From positions 1 to 43,888 of the forward strand of contig JAHDYP010000040.1 in NCBI GenBank assembly GCA_023383055.1: a DNA stretch of 43,888 nucleotides. Reading direction: 5' to 3'. This DNA comes from Verrucomicrobiota bacterium. GTDB taxonomy: Bacteria > Verrucomicrobiota > Verrucomicrobiia > Limisphaerales > JAHDYP01. Numbering within the stretch: position 1 is the stretch's first letter; every line of letters begins with the position of its first letter. Shown piece after piece: positions 33,775 through 41,939 of the stretch. Both the position numbers and the translations under genes were made by a program. The notes beneath the pieces are model-generated. The model was not told the DNA's origin. It saw nothing but the letters and a program-made list of their open reading frames with translations, and did no database searches.

Positions 33775-33872
33775 CACGAGCACTCCCGCCGCTCCCGTCG
33801 CGCCCCGGCGATTCTGAATAAGGGCTCGGTATATGCTTGATCAGATACGCTTGGATTTGTAGAAATGGTGTC

Positions 33873-34703
33873 ATGATGGTCTCGAATCAATTGCCTTCCC
33901 GCTCCCGTTTCCCCCGCACCCCCGCCGTCATCCACTTCGCCTTCGCCCTCCTCCTGCTCCCACTCCCCCTCCTCGGCGGCGTCACCCTCAGCCCGGTCGC
34001 TATCGCCGGCTCGGACCTCGAGGAATACAGTCCCTCGACACCCTTTACGAACATGATCAACCAGTCCGGGATCGCCACTCCCTTTGTCAGCGGCGAGACG
34101 GACTTCGACACCCACTTCGCGACGCCGGGCGAACCCTTTGGAAATGCCAACTACCAGAACAATTGGCAGAGCCAGGCCGACTTTGACCTGCCCCTGACCG
34201 GCTACGTGGACTTCGATCTCGGTGCAGCCTACCGCGTCGACCAGATCGCCATCTGGAGCCTCTCCTTACGCGACATCCGCATCGAACTCCTCGACGAACT
34301 CGGCGGCGTACCCCGCGCCGTCGGCGCTTTCACCCTCACGAACCAGCTGAACTTCCCTTTCAGTTACCGCGTCGAAGTCCATGCGCTGACCCCCAGTGCG
34401 CCGGCCCGCTACGTTCGCCTCAATATCGACTCCGTCCATACCTACTCCCCCACCGACACTTTCGGCTATGCCATCATTGGTGAAGTCGCCTTCTCGGTCG
34501 AGCCGGCTGCCTCCGAACCGCCCCCCCTGCGGATCGACCGCAACGCCGACGGCGACGTCACGGTAACCTTCGGCGGGATCCTCGAAAGCGCCTCCGCAGC
34601 CAACGATGACTTCACGCCCGTTTCCGGCGCCCCGCAGGGCACCTACACCATTCCCGCCAACGGACCTTCAACCCAACGTTACTTCCGCGCCCGGCTCGAC
34701 TGA
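33873..34703 (+). CDS. Secreted discoidin-like protein
   Basis: A 276-residue exported protein. Starts at 33873 or 33876 give a signal peptide after a basic region (FPRTPAVIHFAFALLLLPLPLLGG). The mature part carries a galactose-binding-like fold of the discoidin type: WQSQADFDLPLTGYVDFDLG near residue 97, YRVDQIAIWSLSLRDIRIEL, and RYVRLNIDSVHTYSPTDTFG followed by IIGEVAFSVEP near residue 205. The C-terminal 60 residues form a second small region with VTVTFGGILESA and finish in STQRYFRARLD, similar to the FFRLEK end of the Ig-like protein at 5225. No enzymatic motif is visible. It is probably a cell-surface or secreted binding protein. It ends 38 bases before a convergent amidotransferase gene. 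Confidence 0.75.
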   Translation: MMVSNQLPSRSRFPRTPAVIHFAFALLLLPLPLLGGVTLSPVAIAGSDLEEYSPSTPFTNMINQSGIATPFVSGETDFDTHFATPGEPFGNANYQNNWQSQADFDLPLTGYVDFDLGAAYRVDQIAIWSLSLRDIRIELLDELGGVPRAVGAFTLTNQLNFPFSYRVEVHALTPSAPARYVRLNIDSVHTYSPTDTFGYAIIGEVAFSVEPAASEPPPLRIDRNADGDVTVTFGGILESASAANDDFTPVSGAPQGTYTIPANGPSTQRYFRARLD

Positions 34704-34741
34704 GCGGAGGCTCGCCAACCCGCACATGCGCCGCCCTCGCT

Positions 34742-35506
34742 TCAGGCGATAACTCGGGTCACAAAGTTCCCCAGCACCCCCACGGCCTGCGGCGCTGGCC
34801 GCAGTTCCTCAAGCACCTGGTCCAGATCGAAAGAAACCCGCGGTCGCCAAAGCTCGCGCCGGGTGCTCCACAAAAATCGGAGAATCTCCGGGTCCATCTC
34901 CGGATGGAATTGCACGCCGTACAGGCTCGGGCCACAACGGAAACCCTGGATTTCCGTGAACGCGCCGCGCACCAGAAGCTCGGCACCGTCAGGCAAGTTG
35001 AGCACTGCGTCAGCATGACTCGAGAGCACCTCGAAGGACGGAGGAAAGCCGGCGAAGAGTTCGCAGCTGCGGCCGGCCGCCGTGAGCTCGACCGGTGTAT
35101 TGCCCAATTCCAAGCCTCCCGGGTGCCTGGCGACGCTCGCCCCCAGGGCACGTCCGAGGATCTGATGCCCGTAGCAGACACCCAGAAACGGGAGCGCACG
35201 CTCACGACAGTGCAGCACCAGCTGGCACAACCTCTCATTCACCGGATCCGCCGCCCACGCGTCTCGCGGCGAACCGCTGACAATGACCCCGTCCACACCC
35301 GAAGCCACTGCCCCGAGCAAATCGTCCTCCGCCGCCATGCGCGTCACGCGCACCCCCGGATATCCCTCGAGCCAGCGGGCGAACCACGAGCGCACCTCCC
35401 GCCGTGGATCGTCTGCCGGGTAAGCGGACGACCACACGACCGCGTCCACTAAAACCACATGACGCGCGCGCGAATTGTCAGGAATCGTCGTCGGCACACC
35501 GCGCAT
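34742..35506 (-). CDS. Class I glutamine amidotransferase-like protein
   Basis: A 254-residue cytoplasmic protein with a complete class I GATase triad: nucleophile Cys111 in FLGVCYGHQILG, and His201 and Glu203 in GVQFHPEMD. Other family pieces are VDGVIVSGSPRDAW near residue 71 and LGNTPVEL near 134. Stand-alone proteins of this kind, resembling the amidotransferase part of GMP synthase or gamma-glutamyl hydrolases such as PuuD-like enzymes, act on glutamine or gamma-glutamyl compounds. Which applies here is not shown. There is no synthetase partner adjacent. The ATG at 35506 is supported by GGTGGGG about seven bases upstream, although translation could also begin slightly later near HVVLVD. 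It is transcribed toward the discoidin-like gene. Confidence 0.87.
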   Translation of the reverse strand: MRGVPTTIPDNSRARHVVLVDAVVWSSAYPADDPRREVRSWFARWLEGYPGVRVTRMAAEDDLLGAVASGVDGVIVSGSPRDAWAADPVNERLCQLVLHCRERALPFLGVCYGHQILGRALGASVARHPGGLELGNTPVELTAAGRSCELFAGFPPSFEVLSSHADAVLNLPDGAELLVRGAFTEIQGFRCGPSLYGVQFHPEMDPEILRFLWSTRRELWRPRVSFDLDQVLEELRPAPQAVGVLGNFVTRVIA

Positions 35507-35832
35507 TGTTCAGCCCCACCACCTCCTGTCCAGCTGGAACATGCCGCCGATCCCGTGCCTCCCGCAGTTTTTGGAGCGCCGGCCTCCGGCACGGCGTCAT
35601 TCAAACCCATTTCCCGTAGCAACCTCGGGGGCAGACATCTCCCACGACGCATCCGGCGACTACTTCGGAAAGCACCAATGCCAACCCGCCTCCTCGTGCT
35701 CGTCCTCGACCCTCGCCCCCCCGCATTCCGCGGTCGAGTTCGAGAACGATGGACGAGGACGCCCCCCGCCGCACCTCCCATCCGCGGCCACCGCCCCACG
35801 ATCACCACGACCCCGTCGCGCCCCCTTGCCCC
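35507..35832. other. Intergenic region holding two dispersed repeats
   Basis: No gene is supported here. It separates the amidotransferase start from the end of the secreted protein gene. It contains the 23-base repeat at 35573-35595 and the left part of a GC-rich palindromic repeat at 35820-35862. Confidence 0.55.
35573..35595. repeat. Dispersed 23-base repeat, intergenic copy
   Basis: Identical over 23 bases to 28150-28172, which lies within the second permease gene. Flanking bases differ, so the repeat unit may be little longer than this. Confidence 0.6.
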
Positions 35833-35862
35833 TCACGGGGAGACGGCCGGGGTGAGAGGTGA
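35820..35862. repeat. GC-rich intergenic repeat of the CTCACCCCGGCC...CTCACGGGGAG type
   Basis: The segment reads CCCCTCACGGGGAGACGGCC and continues GGGGTGAGAGGTGA. It contains CCCCTC paired loosely with GGGGTGAG. I recall similar sequences as frequent intergenic repeats in bacterial genomes. Its right part forms the last codons and stop of the secreted protein gene on the minus strand. Confidence 0.5.
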
Positions 35863-37821
35863 TTGCGCCAGCAAGTCCAGCACGCTTTCCGGCGTGCGAT
35901 CCAGTTCCAGGTCCACCAGGACCACGTAAGCCAGTTTGTGCTCCACCAACACCCAGCCCACGAGGCTCTCTGACGCCTTCCGGCCGCGGGTCCGGAGCAA
36001 GTGCAAGAGCGGCTCGGCCACGTCGAATCGCACCAGCAGCAGATCCCGCCCCTCCGGCCGGTCCTTCAGGCGCAGCCACGCCATCGATTTCCAGTTGAGA
36101 TCCAGGTCGTTGTTCAGCCGGCCGCTGTTCTCCTCCGGCGCCGCCAGCCACGGTGAATCGACCGCCGCCGACGGGATCTCGAGAAACAAATGCTGACGCG
36201 GCGGGTTGTATTCCGTGCCGTCGGGGGCGGTCCAGGGTGAGCCGTCGGTCTTGATCGCCAGCGATGGGATGCCCGTCAAGTCACGCATGGCGGCCTGGTC
36301 CAGACGTGGCAACCGCAGCCAGGGATCATCCTTGACGTCGGCCCACTCGAAGAACGTCGGCTGCTTGAACTCATGCCGGACCGGTTCATCCAGCGCAACC
36401 GGTCGGCGGTTCGGAGGCAGATCGGGAAACACCCGCACCCCGGATGGCGGCTCGCCCGAGCCATCCGTCCGGCAGAAGCGGAGGCGGAACTCGACCTTGT
36501 CATCCTGGTTCGGCAGCGCGAGCACAAGGGTGTTGATTCCCGCTCGCAGGGTCGGGTAGGCCGCCTTCTCGACCAGGGCTCCGTCGTCGTCGAAGTAGTT
36601 CCAGCCCCAGCCGTCGCGAATCACGACGCCATTCAGCCATACCGTATAACGCTCGTCCGCACCGGTCCACAGGCGCACCTCTTGTTCCCGGTCGGACTCG
36701 ACATAAGTCCGGAAATGGAGCGTCCCCGGCGGCAACGTGCTTCCGTCCAAACCCTCCGAACCGGTCAGCCGGATCCGCCCATGCCGGTCCAACTTCTGGT
36801 CAATCAACCGCCCTTCCGCCGCCGACTCCTGCGTGATGGCCCGGGCGGCTTCGGCACCGCGTCCGGCAAACAACCGCCAACGACCCACGGGCGGCGCTCG
36901 GTAGGGATCCAGCGCGCTCCATCTTCGCCACATGGTTGGGCGGATGATCCGCGTCATGACATCGCGCCGATGACTGATCCAGGGCCACGGATTGAGGCCG
37001 GTATCCTCGCGATAGCCCATGAGATGAATGACGTAGTTGTTCCAGAGCGCCTCGCCGTCCGGATAGGGCATCATGTTGCTCGTGGCCGAGCACTGTTGAT
37101 TGAGCCACTCGTGCAGCGCCACGTAGCCGCTCCGCTCATCGATATACCGACCGGAACCGTAAAACGCGTTGTCGGAGGTGCCGCAGCCCTTAATCCCGCC
37201 CACGGCGCCAATGGTACCGCCATGAGGATTGGCGCCGAGATCGCGCGAACTATAAATGCAGTTGTAGCTCTGGTAATCCCCCCGCTCGAAGGGGAGATAC
37301 TTGTCCAACCACTCCCGCTGTTGCCCCGCCCAGAACTCCCAGTTCTCGTCCGTCTCAACCTCCAGCGGCTCGTCGATCACCTTGATATCGGTCCGGAGCC
37401 AGGCGTTGCCCTCCGAGAACACAAAAACCATCTCCTCGAATTCGCGCCACTGCTCGAGGTTCCACTTGATCTCCGCCGAAGTCATCTCGCTGAGCCGGTG
37501 ACCGATCACCTCCTTGCGCCCATCGACCTCACGCACCGCCGTGGCGTGGACCCGGGGTATCACCAGCAACAGGGTCCGCAGCGTGTTGGGCGGGTCCGGG
37601 TTGACCCTCGCCCGCTGCTTCAGGCGCTCGTAACCTTTCCAGAACTCGTCCGGCGTGGGCCAGTTCCGGCCCAAATCGCCATACTGATTCACCTCGATCC
37701 GGTAATCGCCCCAATCCAGGTAACGTCCGCCCGGGTTCATGATGGGCGGCGCCAGCTGGGCCACCGCCAGGTTCACCATCATCAGGGCTCCCGCCAGCCT
37801 GGTCAGCCAACATCTGCTCAT
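35833..37821 (-). CDS. Secreted protein of unknown function with galactose-binding-like domain and HEWLN motif
   Basis: About 662 residues from the ATG at 37821, which gives a signal peptide (MSRCWLTRLAGALMMVNLAVAQ). A GTG at 37872 overlaps the rhaM stop codon by four bases (GTGA) and is a real alternative, adding 17 residues. I do not recognise the N-terminal half. It contains YQSYNCIYSSRDLGANPHGG, a conserved-looking block GTIGAVGGIKGCGTSDNAFY, and VALHEWLNQQCSAT, which resembles a metallopeptidase-like HExxx motif but lacks a convincing second histidine pair. The next part (LHFRTYVESDREQEVRLWTG, YTVWLNGVVIRDGWGWNYFD, LRAGINTLVLALPN) looks like a galactose-binding or PA14-like sandwich. The C-terminus ends in a dispersed repeat. 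Coupling to rhaM hints at glycan breakdown. Confidence 0.7.
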   Translation of the reverse strand: MSRCWLTRLAGALMMVNLAVAQLAPPIMNPGGRYLDWGDYRIEVNQYGDLGRNWPTPDEFWKGYERLKQRARVNPDPPNTLRTLLLVIPRVHATAVREVDGRKEVIGHRLSEMTSAEIKWNLEQWREFEEMVFVFSEGNAWLRTDIKVIDEPLEVETDENWEFWAGQQREWLDKYLPFERGDYQSYNCIYSSRDLGANPHGGTIGAVGGIKGCGTSDNAFYGSGRYIDERSGYVALHEWLNQQCSATSNMMPYPDGEALWNNYVIHLMGYREDTGLNPWPWISHRRDVMTRIIRPTMWRRWSALDPYRAPPVGRWRLFAGRGAEAARAITQESAAEGRLIDQKLDRHGRIRLTGSEGLDGSTLPPGTLHFRTYVESDREQEVRLWTGADERYTVWLNGVVIRDGWGWNYFDDDGALVEKAAYPTLRAGINTLVLALPNQDDKVEFRLRFCRTDGSGEPPSGVRVFPDLPPNRRPVALDEPVRHEFKQPTFFEWADVKDDPWLRLPRLDQAAMRDLTGIPSLAIKTDGSPWTAPDGTEYNPPRQHLFLEIPSAAVDSPWLAAPEENSGRLNNDLDLNWKSMAWLRLKDRPEGRDLLLVRFDVAEPLLHLLRTRGRKASESLVGWVLVEHKLAYVVLVDLELDRTPESVLDLLAQSPLTPAVSP

Positions 37822-37868
37822 CGCAAGAAGAGATTCAACCCGGGTTTTCCATTCCGTCGAGAACCGGT

Positions 37869-38186
37869 TCACGCCTCCAGGTGAAACACCTCCCGCAACT
37901 CCTCAGCGACGGGGCGGTTGTCCGCGTGGGCCGGCATCAGGTCGGCCATGTGCGCCCACCAACGCCGGCAAACCTCCGTGTGCGCGATCGTTTCCCACTG
38001 CGCTTCGCTCAGAAACTCGACGTAGGCAAAAAGCTGACGCGTCTCCGCATGCAGGAAAATGGAATAGGTCTTAACCCCGTGCTCGAGCAGAACCGACTCG
38101 AGCTCCGGCCAGATGGGTTGATGCCGCCGGGCGTATTCGGCCTCGCGCCCGGGATGAACGGACATCACAAAGGCCTTGCGGATCAT
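37869..38186 (-). CDS. rhaM: L-rhamnose mutarotase
   Basis: A 105-residue enzyme matching L-rhamnose mutarotase along its whole length, the family's normal size. It interconverts alpha and beta L-rhamnopyranose and so speeds entry into rhamnose catabolism; it is cytoplasmic. Marks are the start MIRKAFVMSVHPGREAEYAR, the active-site Tyr18 and His22 in EYARRHQPIWPELE, the paired Trp76-Trp77 in EVCRRWWAHMADLMPAH, and the end ELREVFHLEA. These agree with the E. coli RhaM pattern I know. The rest of the rhamnose pathway (isomerase, kinase, aldolase) is not in this window. A secreted protein gene follows immediately, possibly with a GTGA stop-start overlap at 37869-37872. The alpha-L-rhamnosidase-like gene at 19909 is a probable functional partner. 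Confidence 0.93.
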   Translation of the reverse strand: MIRKAFVMSVHPGREAEYARRHQPIWPELESVLLEHGVKTYSIFLHAETRQLFAYVEFLSEAQWETIAHTEVCRRWWAHMADLMPAHADNRPVAEELREVFHLEA

Positions 38187-38208
38187 ACCCAGCGCGTTTC
38201 AGTTTCAA

Positions 38209-38952
38209 TCACCACCAGGTGAAATTCGGATCCGGGGGCGGCCCGGTGTAGTTCCAGTCGTAAGCTTCTTTGGGGAACTCGTAGAAGTCCGTATGCCCGT
38301 CGCCATACAGCATGTTCATGCGGTACTGGCCCTTCCAGTTGTGCCATTGGCTCCACGGATCTTCCTTGTCCCGGTCGGCCCACCAGAGCCAATCGCCTTC
38401 GATGAGTTTGTTGGAGGGGCTGATGGCAATCTCGCTGGTCTTCATGGGCGTGGCTTCCGGGCTGCCCTTGGGCGCCTCGGAATCGCCGGTGACATGCTTC
38501 ACCCGCAGGGTCTCAACCGCCCATACCACCAGGTAACTGTTGCCCCATCCTTCGTAACACGTCTTGATCCCTTTCGGAAACAGGGGCTTCCAGAGAGAAT
38601 CGCCCCGGTCGCCCGGACACCGGAACGTCTCGACCGCCGAGACATACGCGTTCAAGGGACGCTCGTTCACCGGTACATGCCCGCCGTGAAGGGTCATCAC
38701 CCCCGTGTTCCCACCCCAGGTCGCCCAGTCGTTGTGGGTGGGATAAAAGTCCTGGTTGTCATCCGCATACATGTGGAATCCCAGCGCGATCTGGTGATGG
38801 TTGCTGGTGCACTTGATGCGCACGGCTTTCTGCTTCGCCCGCGAAAGCGCGGGCAGGAGCATGCCGGCCAGAATCGCGATGATCGCAATCACAACCAGAA
38901 GCTCGATAAGCGTAAACCCGACGTTGGCAAGGGATGGTCTGAAGTTCTTCAT
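38209..38952 (-). CDS. Prepilin-type pseudopilin (N-methylation domain, DGH-tail family)
   Basis: A 247-residue protein with a type IV pilin-like leader: cleavage after Gly12, Phe13 as the methylated residue and Glu17, in [20 protein letters not shown]. The hydrophobic helix continues into [20 protein letters not shown], the usual helix end. The globular part includes [27 protein letters not shown] and the C-terminal [13 protein letters not shown], the DGH motif typical of the large pseudopilin families in Planctomycetota and Verrucomicrobiota. Export and processing by a type II secretion or pilus peptidase is expected. The genome-scale number of such genes in these phyla suggests many serve individual surface or secretion roles. 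The start ATG at 38952 is 22 bases ahead of the leader motif region. It is followed after 22 bases by rhaM. Confidence 0.9.
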   Translation of the reverse strand: MKNFRPSLANVGFTLIELLVVIAIIAILAGMLLPALSRAKQKAVRIKCTSNHHQIALGFHMYADDNQDFYPTHNDWATWGGNTGVMTLHGGHVPVNERPLNAYVSAVETFRCPGDRGDSLWKPLFPKGIKTCYEGWGNSYLVVWAVETLRVKHVTGDSEAPKGSPEATPMKTSEIAISPSNKLIEGDWLWWADRDKEDPWSQWHNWKGQYRMNMLYGDGHTDFYEFPKEAYDWNYTGPPPDPNFTWW

Positions 38953-39199
38953 TGCACGCCCGCCATCACGGGTTCATGAGCATCGCAGCGGCAAAACGTG
39001 GTGGCAGTACCGGGATTCTTGGCACAAGCCGATGGAGCGGGCAAGGCGCATTTCCGTATCCCGAATCGTTCATGCCCCTCCACCTCGAAGCACCAGGAAC
39101 CGGTCCGCCCCGACTGTTTCGCCGGTTTGCGCCTTGCCCCTCGACGCGACGGGGGTAAGCTCCGGATAACAACATTCCAGCAACGAATCGAGAGGCCAC

Positions 39200-39808
39200 A
39201 TGCGGAAAACAATTTTGGCGGCGGTGATGATGATAGGGCTCGTCAGCGTGAACGCGCAGACGGTGCTGGTCAGGAACAAACCGGTGGACCTTTCGCCGGT
39301 GGTGAAGTGGCTGGAGCACAGGGAGGGCGAGCGGCCGATGCCGCACTGGAAGGTGATTGAACTCGATAAGGTCCTCGCCAAAGAGTGGGGCGGTTATCGC
39401 GTCTCGGCCAGCGTGGACGGGACGAATTACCACGGGACCATCGTCATCCAGAACATCCCGGCAACGCTCCTGAAAGTGATTGCGATGGACGATGCGACCC
39501 TCAAGGCGATGGCCGACCTCGAGGCCAGGATCGCGGCGCTCGAACGCCAAAAAGCGGCTTTGGAACGTCAGAAGGAGCTCACGGTTCGCGAGTTGAACAA
39601 CGCCTACGAGATCACCCTCGCCCAATTGCAGGCCAATGAAGACGCGACCGCTGAATTGCGAATCGCCTACTCCAACCACGAACGCACACTCGGTTTCACC
39701 TCGCAGGCAAGAAAATCCAAGCTCCTCGCCTACTTCACCGGCCAAAAAGTCGGCCAAAGCGAGGTATGGGATTGCGGGCTGGGAGCGAAAGTCCTCACCC
39801 ATGATTAA
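39200..39808 (+). CDS. Secreted coiled-coil protein of unknown function
   Basis: A 202-residue protein with a signal peptide (MRKTILAAVMMIGLVSVNAQ). A GAGAGG ribosome binding site lies four bases before the ATG at 39200. The mature N-terminus carries VLVRNKPVDLSPVVKWLEH and a small beta region (GGYRVSASVDGTNYHGTIVI). Residues about 110-155 form a coiled coil rich in Ala, Leu, Glu, Gln and Arg (LEARIAALERQKAALERQKE). The C-terminal part SRLLAYFTGQ-like (SKLLAYFTGQKVGQSEVWDC) is unrecognised. The last eight bases overlap the start of the PQQ-propeller gene, so the two are probably translated together and may act together in the cell envelope. Confidence 0.7.
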   Translation: MRKTILAAVMMIGLVSVNAQTVLVRNKPVDLSPVVKWLEHREGERPMPHWKVIELDKVLAKEWGGYRVSASVDGTNYHGTIVIQNIPATLLKVIAMDDATLKAMADLEARIAALERQKAALERQKELTVRELNNAYEITLAQLQANEDATAELRIAYSNHERTLGFTSQARKSKLLAYFTGQKVGQSEVWDCGLGAKVLTHD

Positions 39809-41096
39809 GATCCGAATCACAAAGCCGGCAAAAGCGTCGGTAACGGCGGCGCTGGTCCTAATGGGTTGTGCGGGATGGGCGCAGGCGGCGGATTGGACCC
39901 AGTGGCGCGGACCGAACCGCGATGGACATGTGACGCCCGGCGATAAGGTGCCCACTTCCCTGCCCGCCGAGATCAAGCCGATATGGCGGATCACCGTCGG
40001 GGAAGGCTTCTCCTCGCCGGTGGTGACCGGGGGAGAATCCGCAGGCACGGTTTTCTACATTGACCTCCAGGAGGACAAGGAAACGGTGCACGCCGTGGAG
40101 GCAGCCACGGGCAAGGAACTATGGCGAACACCGCTGGACCACGCCTTCAAGGACGGCTGGGGGCAGGGACCGCGCTGCACGCCCCTGGTCGATGGACCGC
40201 GCCTCTTCGTCCAATCCTGCCGAGGCGAACTCCAGTGTCTGAGCACCGAATCCGGCCAGTTGCTATGGCGCAAAAACTATGTGCAAGACTTCGGCGCCAT
40301 CTTCATGGGAGAGACCGGCCCGGCCGCGGGCGCCACGCGCCACGGCAACACCGGCTCACCGTTGGTGGCAGGTGATCACCTGATTGCTCAGGCCGGCGGC
40401 CTCCAGGGAGCCAGCCTCGTCTGCCTCAACCAGGCCAGCGGCGAGGTCGTGTGGCAGTCACAAAACGACACCGCCGGCAACGCCGCTCCGATTATTGCGA
40501 CCCTCGGCGGGATCCGCCAGGTGGTTTCCTTCACCGCCGCGGGGTTGATCGCCGTGGATGCGGGCGACGGCACGCTGCTCTGGCGTGTCCCGTTGAACAC
40601 CCGGCTGGGCCGGCACGCTACCACGCCCGTCGTCGTCGATGACCTGGTGATCGTCGGATCCTATCAATTGGGTTTGCTGGCGGTGAAAGTGACCCGGGAC
40701 GGAGTGGATTTCAAAGCCGAATTGGCGTGGACCAGCAAGGAGCTCGCCCCCAACTTCGCCTCCCCCGTCGCCGCCGACGGATACATTTACGGGGTGGGCC
40801 CCCAGCGAAACGTCTACTGCGCGGAAGCCCTGACCGGCCGGCTGGCGTGGTCGCAAACCGGCTTGATCCACGCCGCGGGCGAACGGGCCTTTGCCACCTT
40901 CCTGGTGATGGGCAAAAACATACTCATGCTCAACGATAGCGGCGAGTTGGTCCTGTTTGGCGCCAATCCCGCCAAATTCGAAGCGGCAGGCCGTACCCAA
41001 GCCTGCGGAGTAACCTGGTGTTCACCGGCGTTTGCCGACGGGAGGCTATACCTTCGCGACGCCAGGAGTCTGTTCTGCCTGGATCTAGCCCCCTGA
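39801..41096 (+). CDS. Secreted PQQ-type beta-propeller protein
   Basis: A 431-residue exported protein. The ATG at 39801 begins a signal peptide (AKASVTAALVLMGCAGWAQA, cut near AADW). Its opening, WTQWRGPNRDGHVT, is the hallmark start of the Planctomycetota/Verrucomicrobiota outer-membrane-assembly-like PQQ propellers. Blade signatures follow at regular intervals: VEAATGKELWRTPL, LSTESGQLLWRKNY, LNQASGEVVWQSQN, VDAGDGTLLWRVPL and AEALTGRLAWSQTG, with an ending FADGRLYLRDARSLFCLDL. These repeats are structural and do not prove a bound PQQ cofactor. It overlaps the coiled-coil gene by eight bases at its start and the convergent nuclease gene by twelve bases at its end. Confidence 0.88.
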   Translation: MIKIRITKPAKASVTAALVLMGCAGWAQAADWTQWRGPNRDGHVTPGDKVPTSLPAEIKPIWRITVGEGFSSPVVTGGESAGTVFYIDLQEDKETVHAVEAATGKELWRTPLDHAFKDGWGQGPRCTPLVDGPRLFVQSCRGELQCLSTESGQLLWRKNYVQDFGAIFMGETGPAAGATRHGNTGSPLVAGDHLIAQAGGLQGASLVCLNQASGEVVWQSQNDTAGNAAPIIATLGGIRQVVSFTAAGLIAVDAGDGTLLWRVPLNTRLGRHATTPVVVDDLVIVGSYQLGLLAVKVTRDGVDFKAELAWTSKELAPNFASPVAADGYIYGVGPQRNVYCAEALTGRLAWSQTGLIHAAGERAFATFLVMGKNILMLNDSGELVLFGANPAKFEAAGRTQACGVTWCSPAFADGRLYLRDARSLFCLDLAP

Positions 41097-41939
41097 CCAG
41101 CTCCCCGGAGCGAAGTATTCGCCCAGAAGACGGTTCACCGTCGGCGCGTGAGCGTGAAACGGCTCTGGAGGCGGGACGGGCAGACGGAGGGCCACCCCTG
41201 GTCCGAAGGGCGTCTGCGCCGCCTTCAAGTTGTAGGCCTTGACCAGGAGCGGTTCGAGGTTCACCACGTCGCGGATGTTGTAGGCAAGGAGCGTCTCGAG
41301 CGCTTGCGGGTTGCGGTGCCGCTTGAAGTCGTGCCACAGCAGCACGGCAAAGAAGCCATCCACATTCGCCAGATCACCGCGGTCCAACCCCAGCGCCCGT
41401 TCGCAGCCTTTCAAACCGCCCCGGTATCCCAGGCTCGCCAGCAGATACCGCAGGTCGATGTGCGGTTGGTCGAGCGCCATCTTGAAGGTCGTCCGGAGAA
41501 TAGGCAGGTCGAAGCACTTGCCGTTGTAAGTCACCAGCAGTTTGTAACCCTGAACGTCGCGGGCGAATTCGGCGAGATTGCGCCCATGCACGTAGTGACG
41601 GATGGTGCGGCCGTCGTACAACGCGATCGTGGTAATATGATCGCCCGGCCCGCCTAAACCCGTCGTCTCGATATCGAGGTACGCCACCGAGTCGCGAAAG
41701 TCGGAATACAACCGCCAGTGCTCGCGCGCGGGCAGGGTCTCCGCGAAAAAAACCGGATTGTGGTTCACCAACTGTCGGTGCGATTCCTCGACGTGCCGCA
41801 CCATGACTTCCCGCCGCCGCGCGCCGAGCGCGTCGCCCGCCGCGTCGAGCGTATCCCACGATACGACGCCCGCGGCCCAAAGTCGTTGCTCGGCCTTAAG
41901 GCCAATGCCAGGCACATGACAGAAGGTTTTGCGCAGCAC
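41085..41939 (-). CDS. YprB-like RNase H-fold exonuclease
   Basis: A 284-residue cytoplasmic protein with a DEDD-type nuclease core: Asp89 and Glu91 in VAYLDIETTG, Asp144 in TYNGKCFDLPIL and Asp224 in AYNIRDVVNLEPLL. These match the YprB ribonuclease H-like family, whose natural substrate is not well established. The first 35 residues (FCHVPGIGLKAEQRLWAAGV) look like a helix-hairpin-helix, a common nucleic-acid binding element. The expected catalytic acidic residues are all present. The start ATG at 41939 lies 44 bases inside the end of the upstream DUF4832 gene, on the same strand and in another frame. The 3' end overlaps the PQQ-propeller gene by 12 bases. Confidence 0.85.
   Translation of the reverse strand: MLRKTFCHVPGIGLKAEQRLWAAGVVSWDTLDAAGDALGARRREVMVRHVEESHRQLVNHNPVFFAETLPAREHWRLYSDFRDSVAYLDIETTGLGGPGDHITTIALYDGRTIRHYVHGRNLAEFARDVQGYKLLVTYNGKCFDLPILRTTFKMALDQPHIDLRYLLASLGYRGGLKGCERALGLDRGDLANVDGFFAVLLWHDFKRHRNPQALETLLAYNIRDVVNLEPLLVKAYNLKAAQTPFGPGVALRLPVPPPEPFHAHAPTVNRLLGEYFAPGSWSGG

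Larger units (their letters stand above)
33437..33872. other. Intergenic repeat island with four REP-like cores
   Basis: No supported gene lies in these 436 bases. Four GACAGGTTC/GAACCTGTC cores are present, one direct (33525) and three inverted (33556, 33581, 33755). A short open frame at 33554-33736 has a protein-like stretch (WIEDTIIQGLALIGGAVDL) but overlaps two repeat cores and is not recognised; it may be a remnant. Confidence 0.6.

Noticed and set aside
35820..35862. Rho-independent terminator for the secreted protein gene
   Set aside because: The pairing is imperfect and no T run follows on the transcribed strand; it fits a dispersed repeat better.
36373..37884. A 503-codon open frame opposite the secreted HEWLN protein gene
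   Set aside because: The minus-strand frame has a signal peptide and structured motifs; this one has none.
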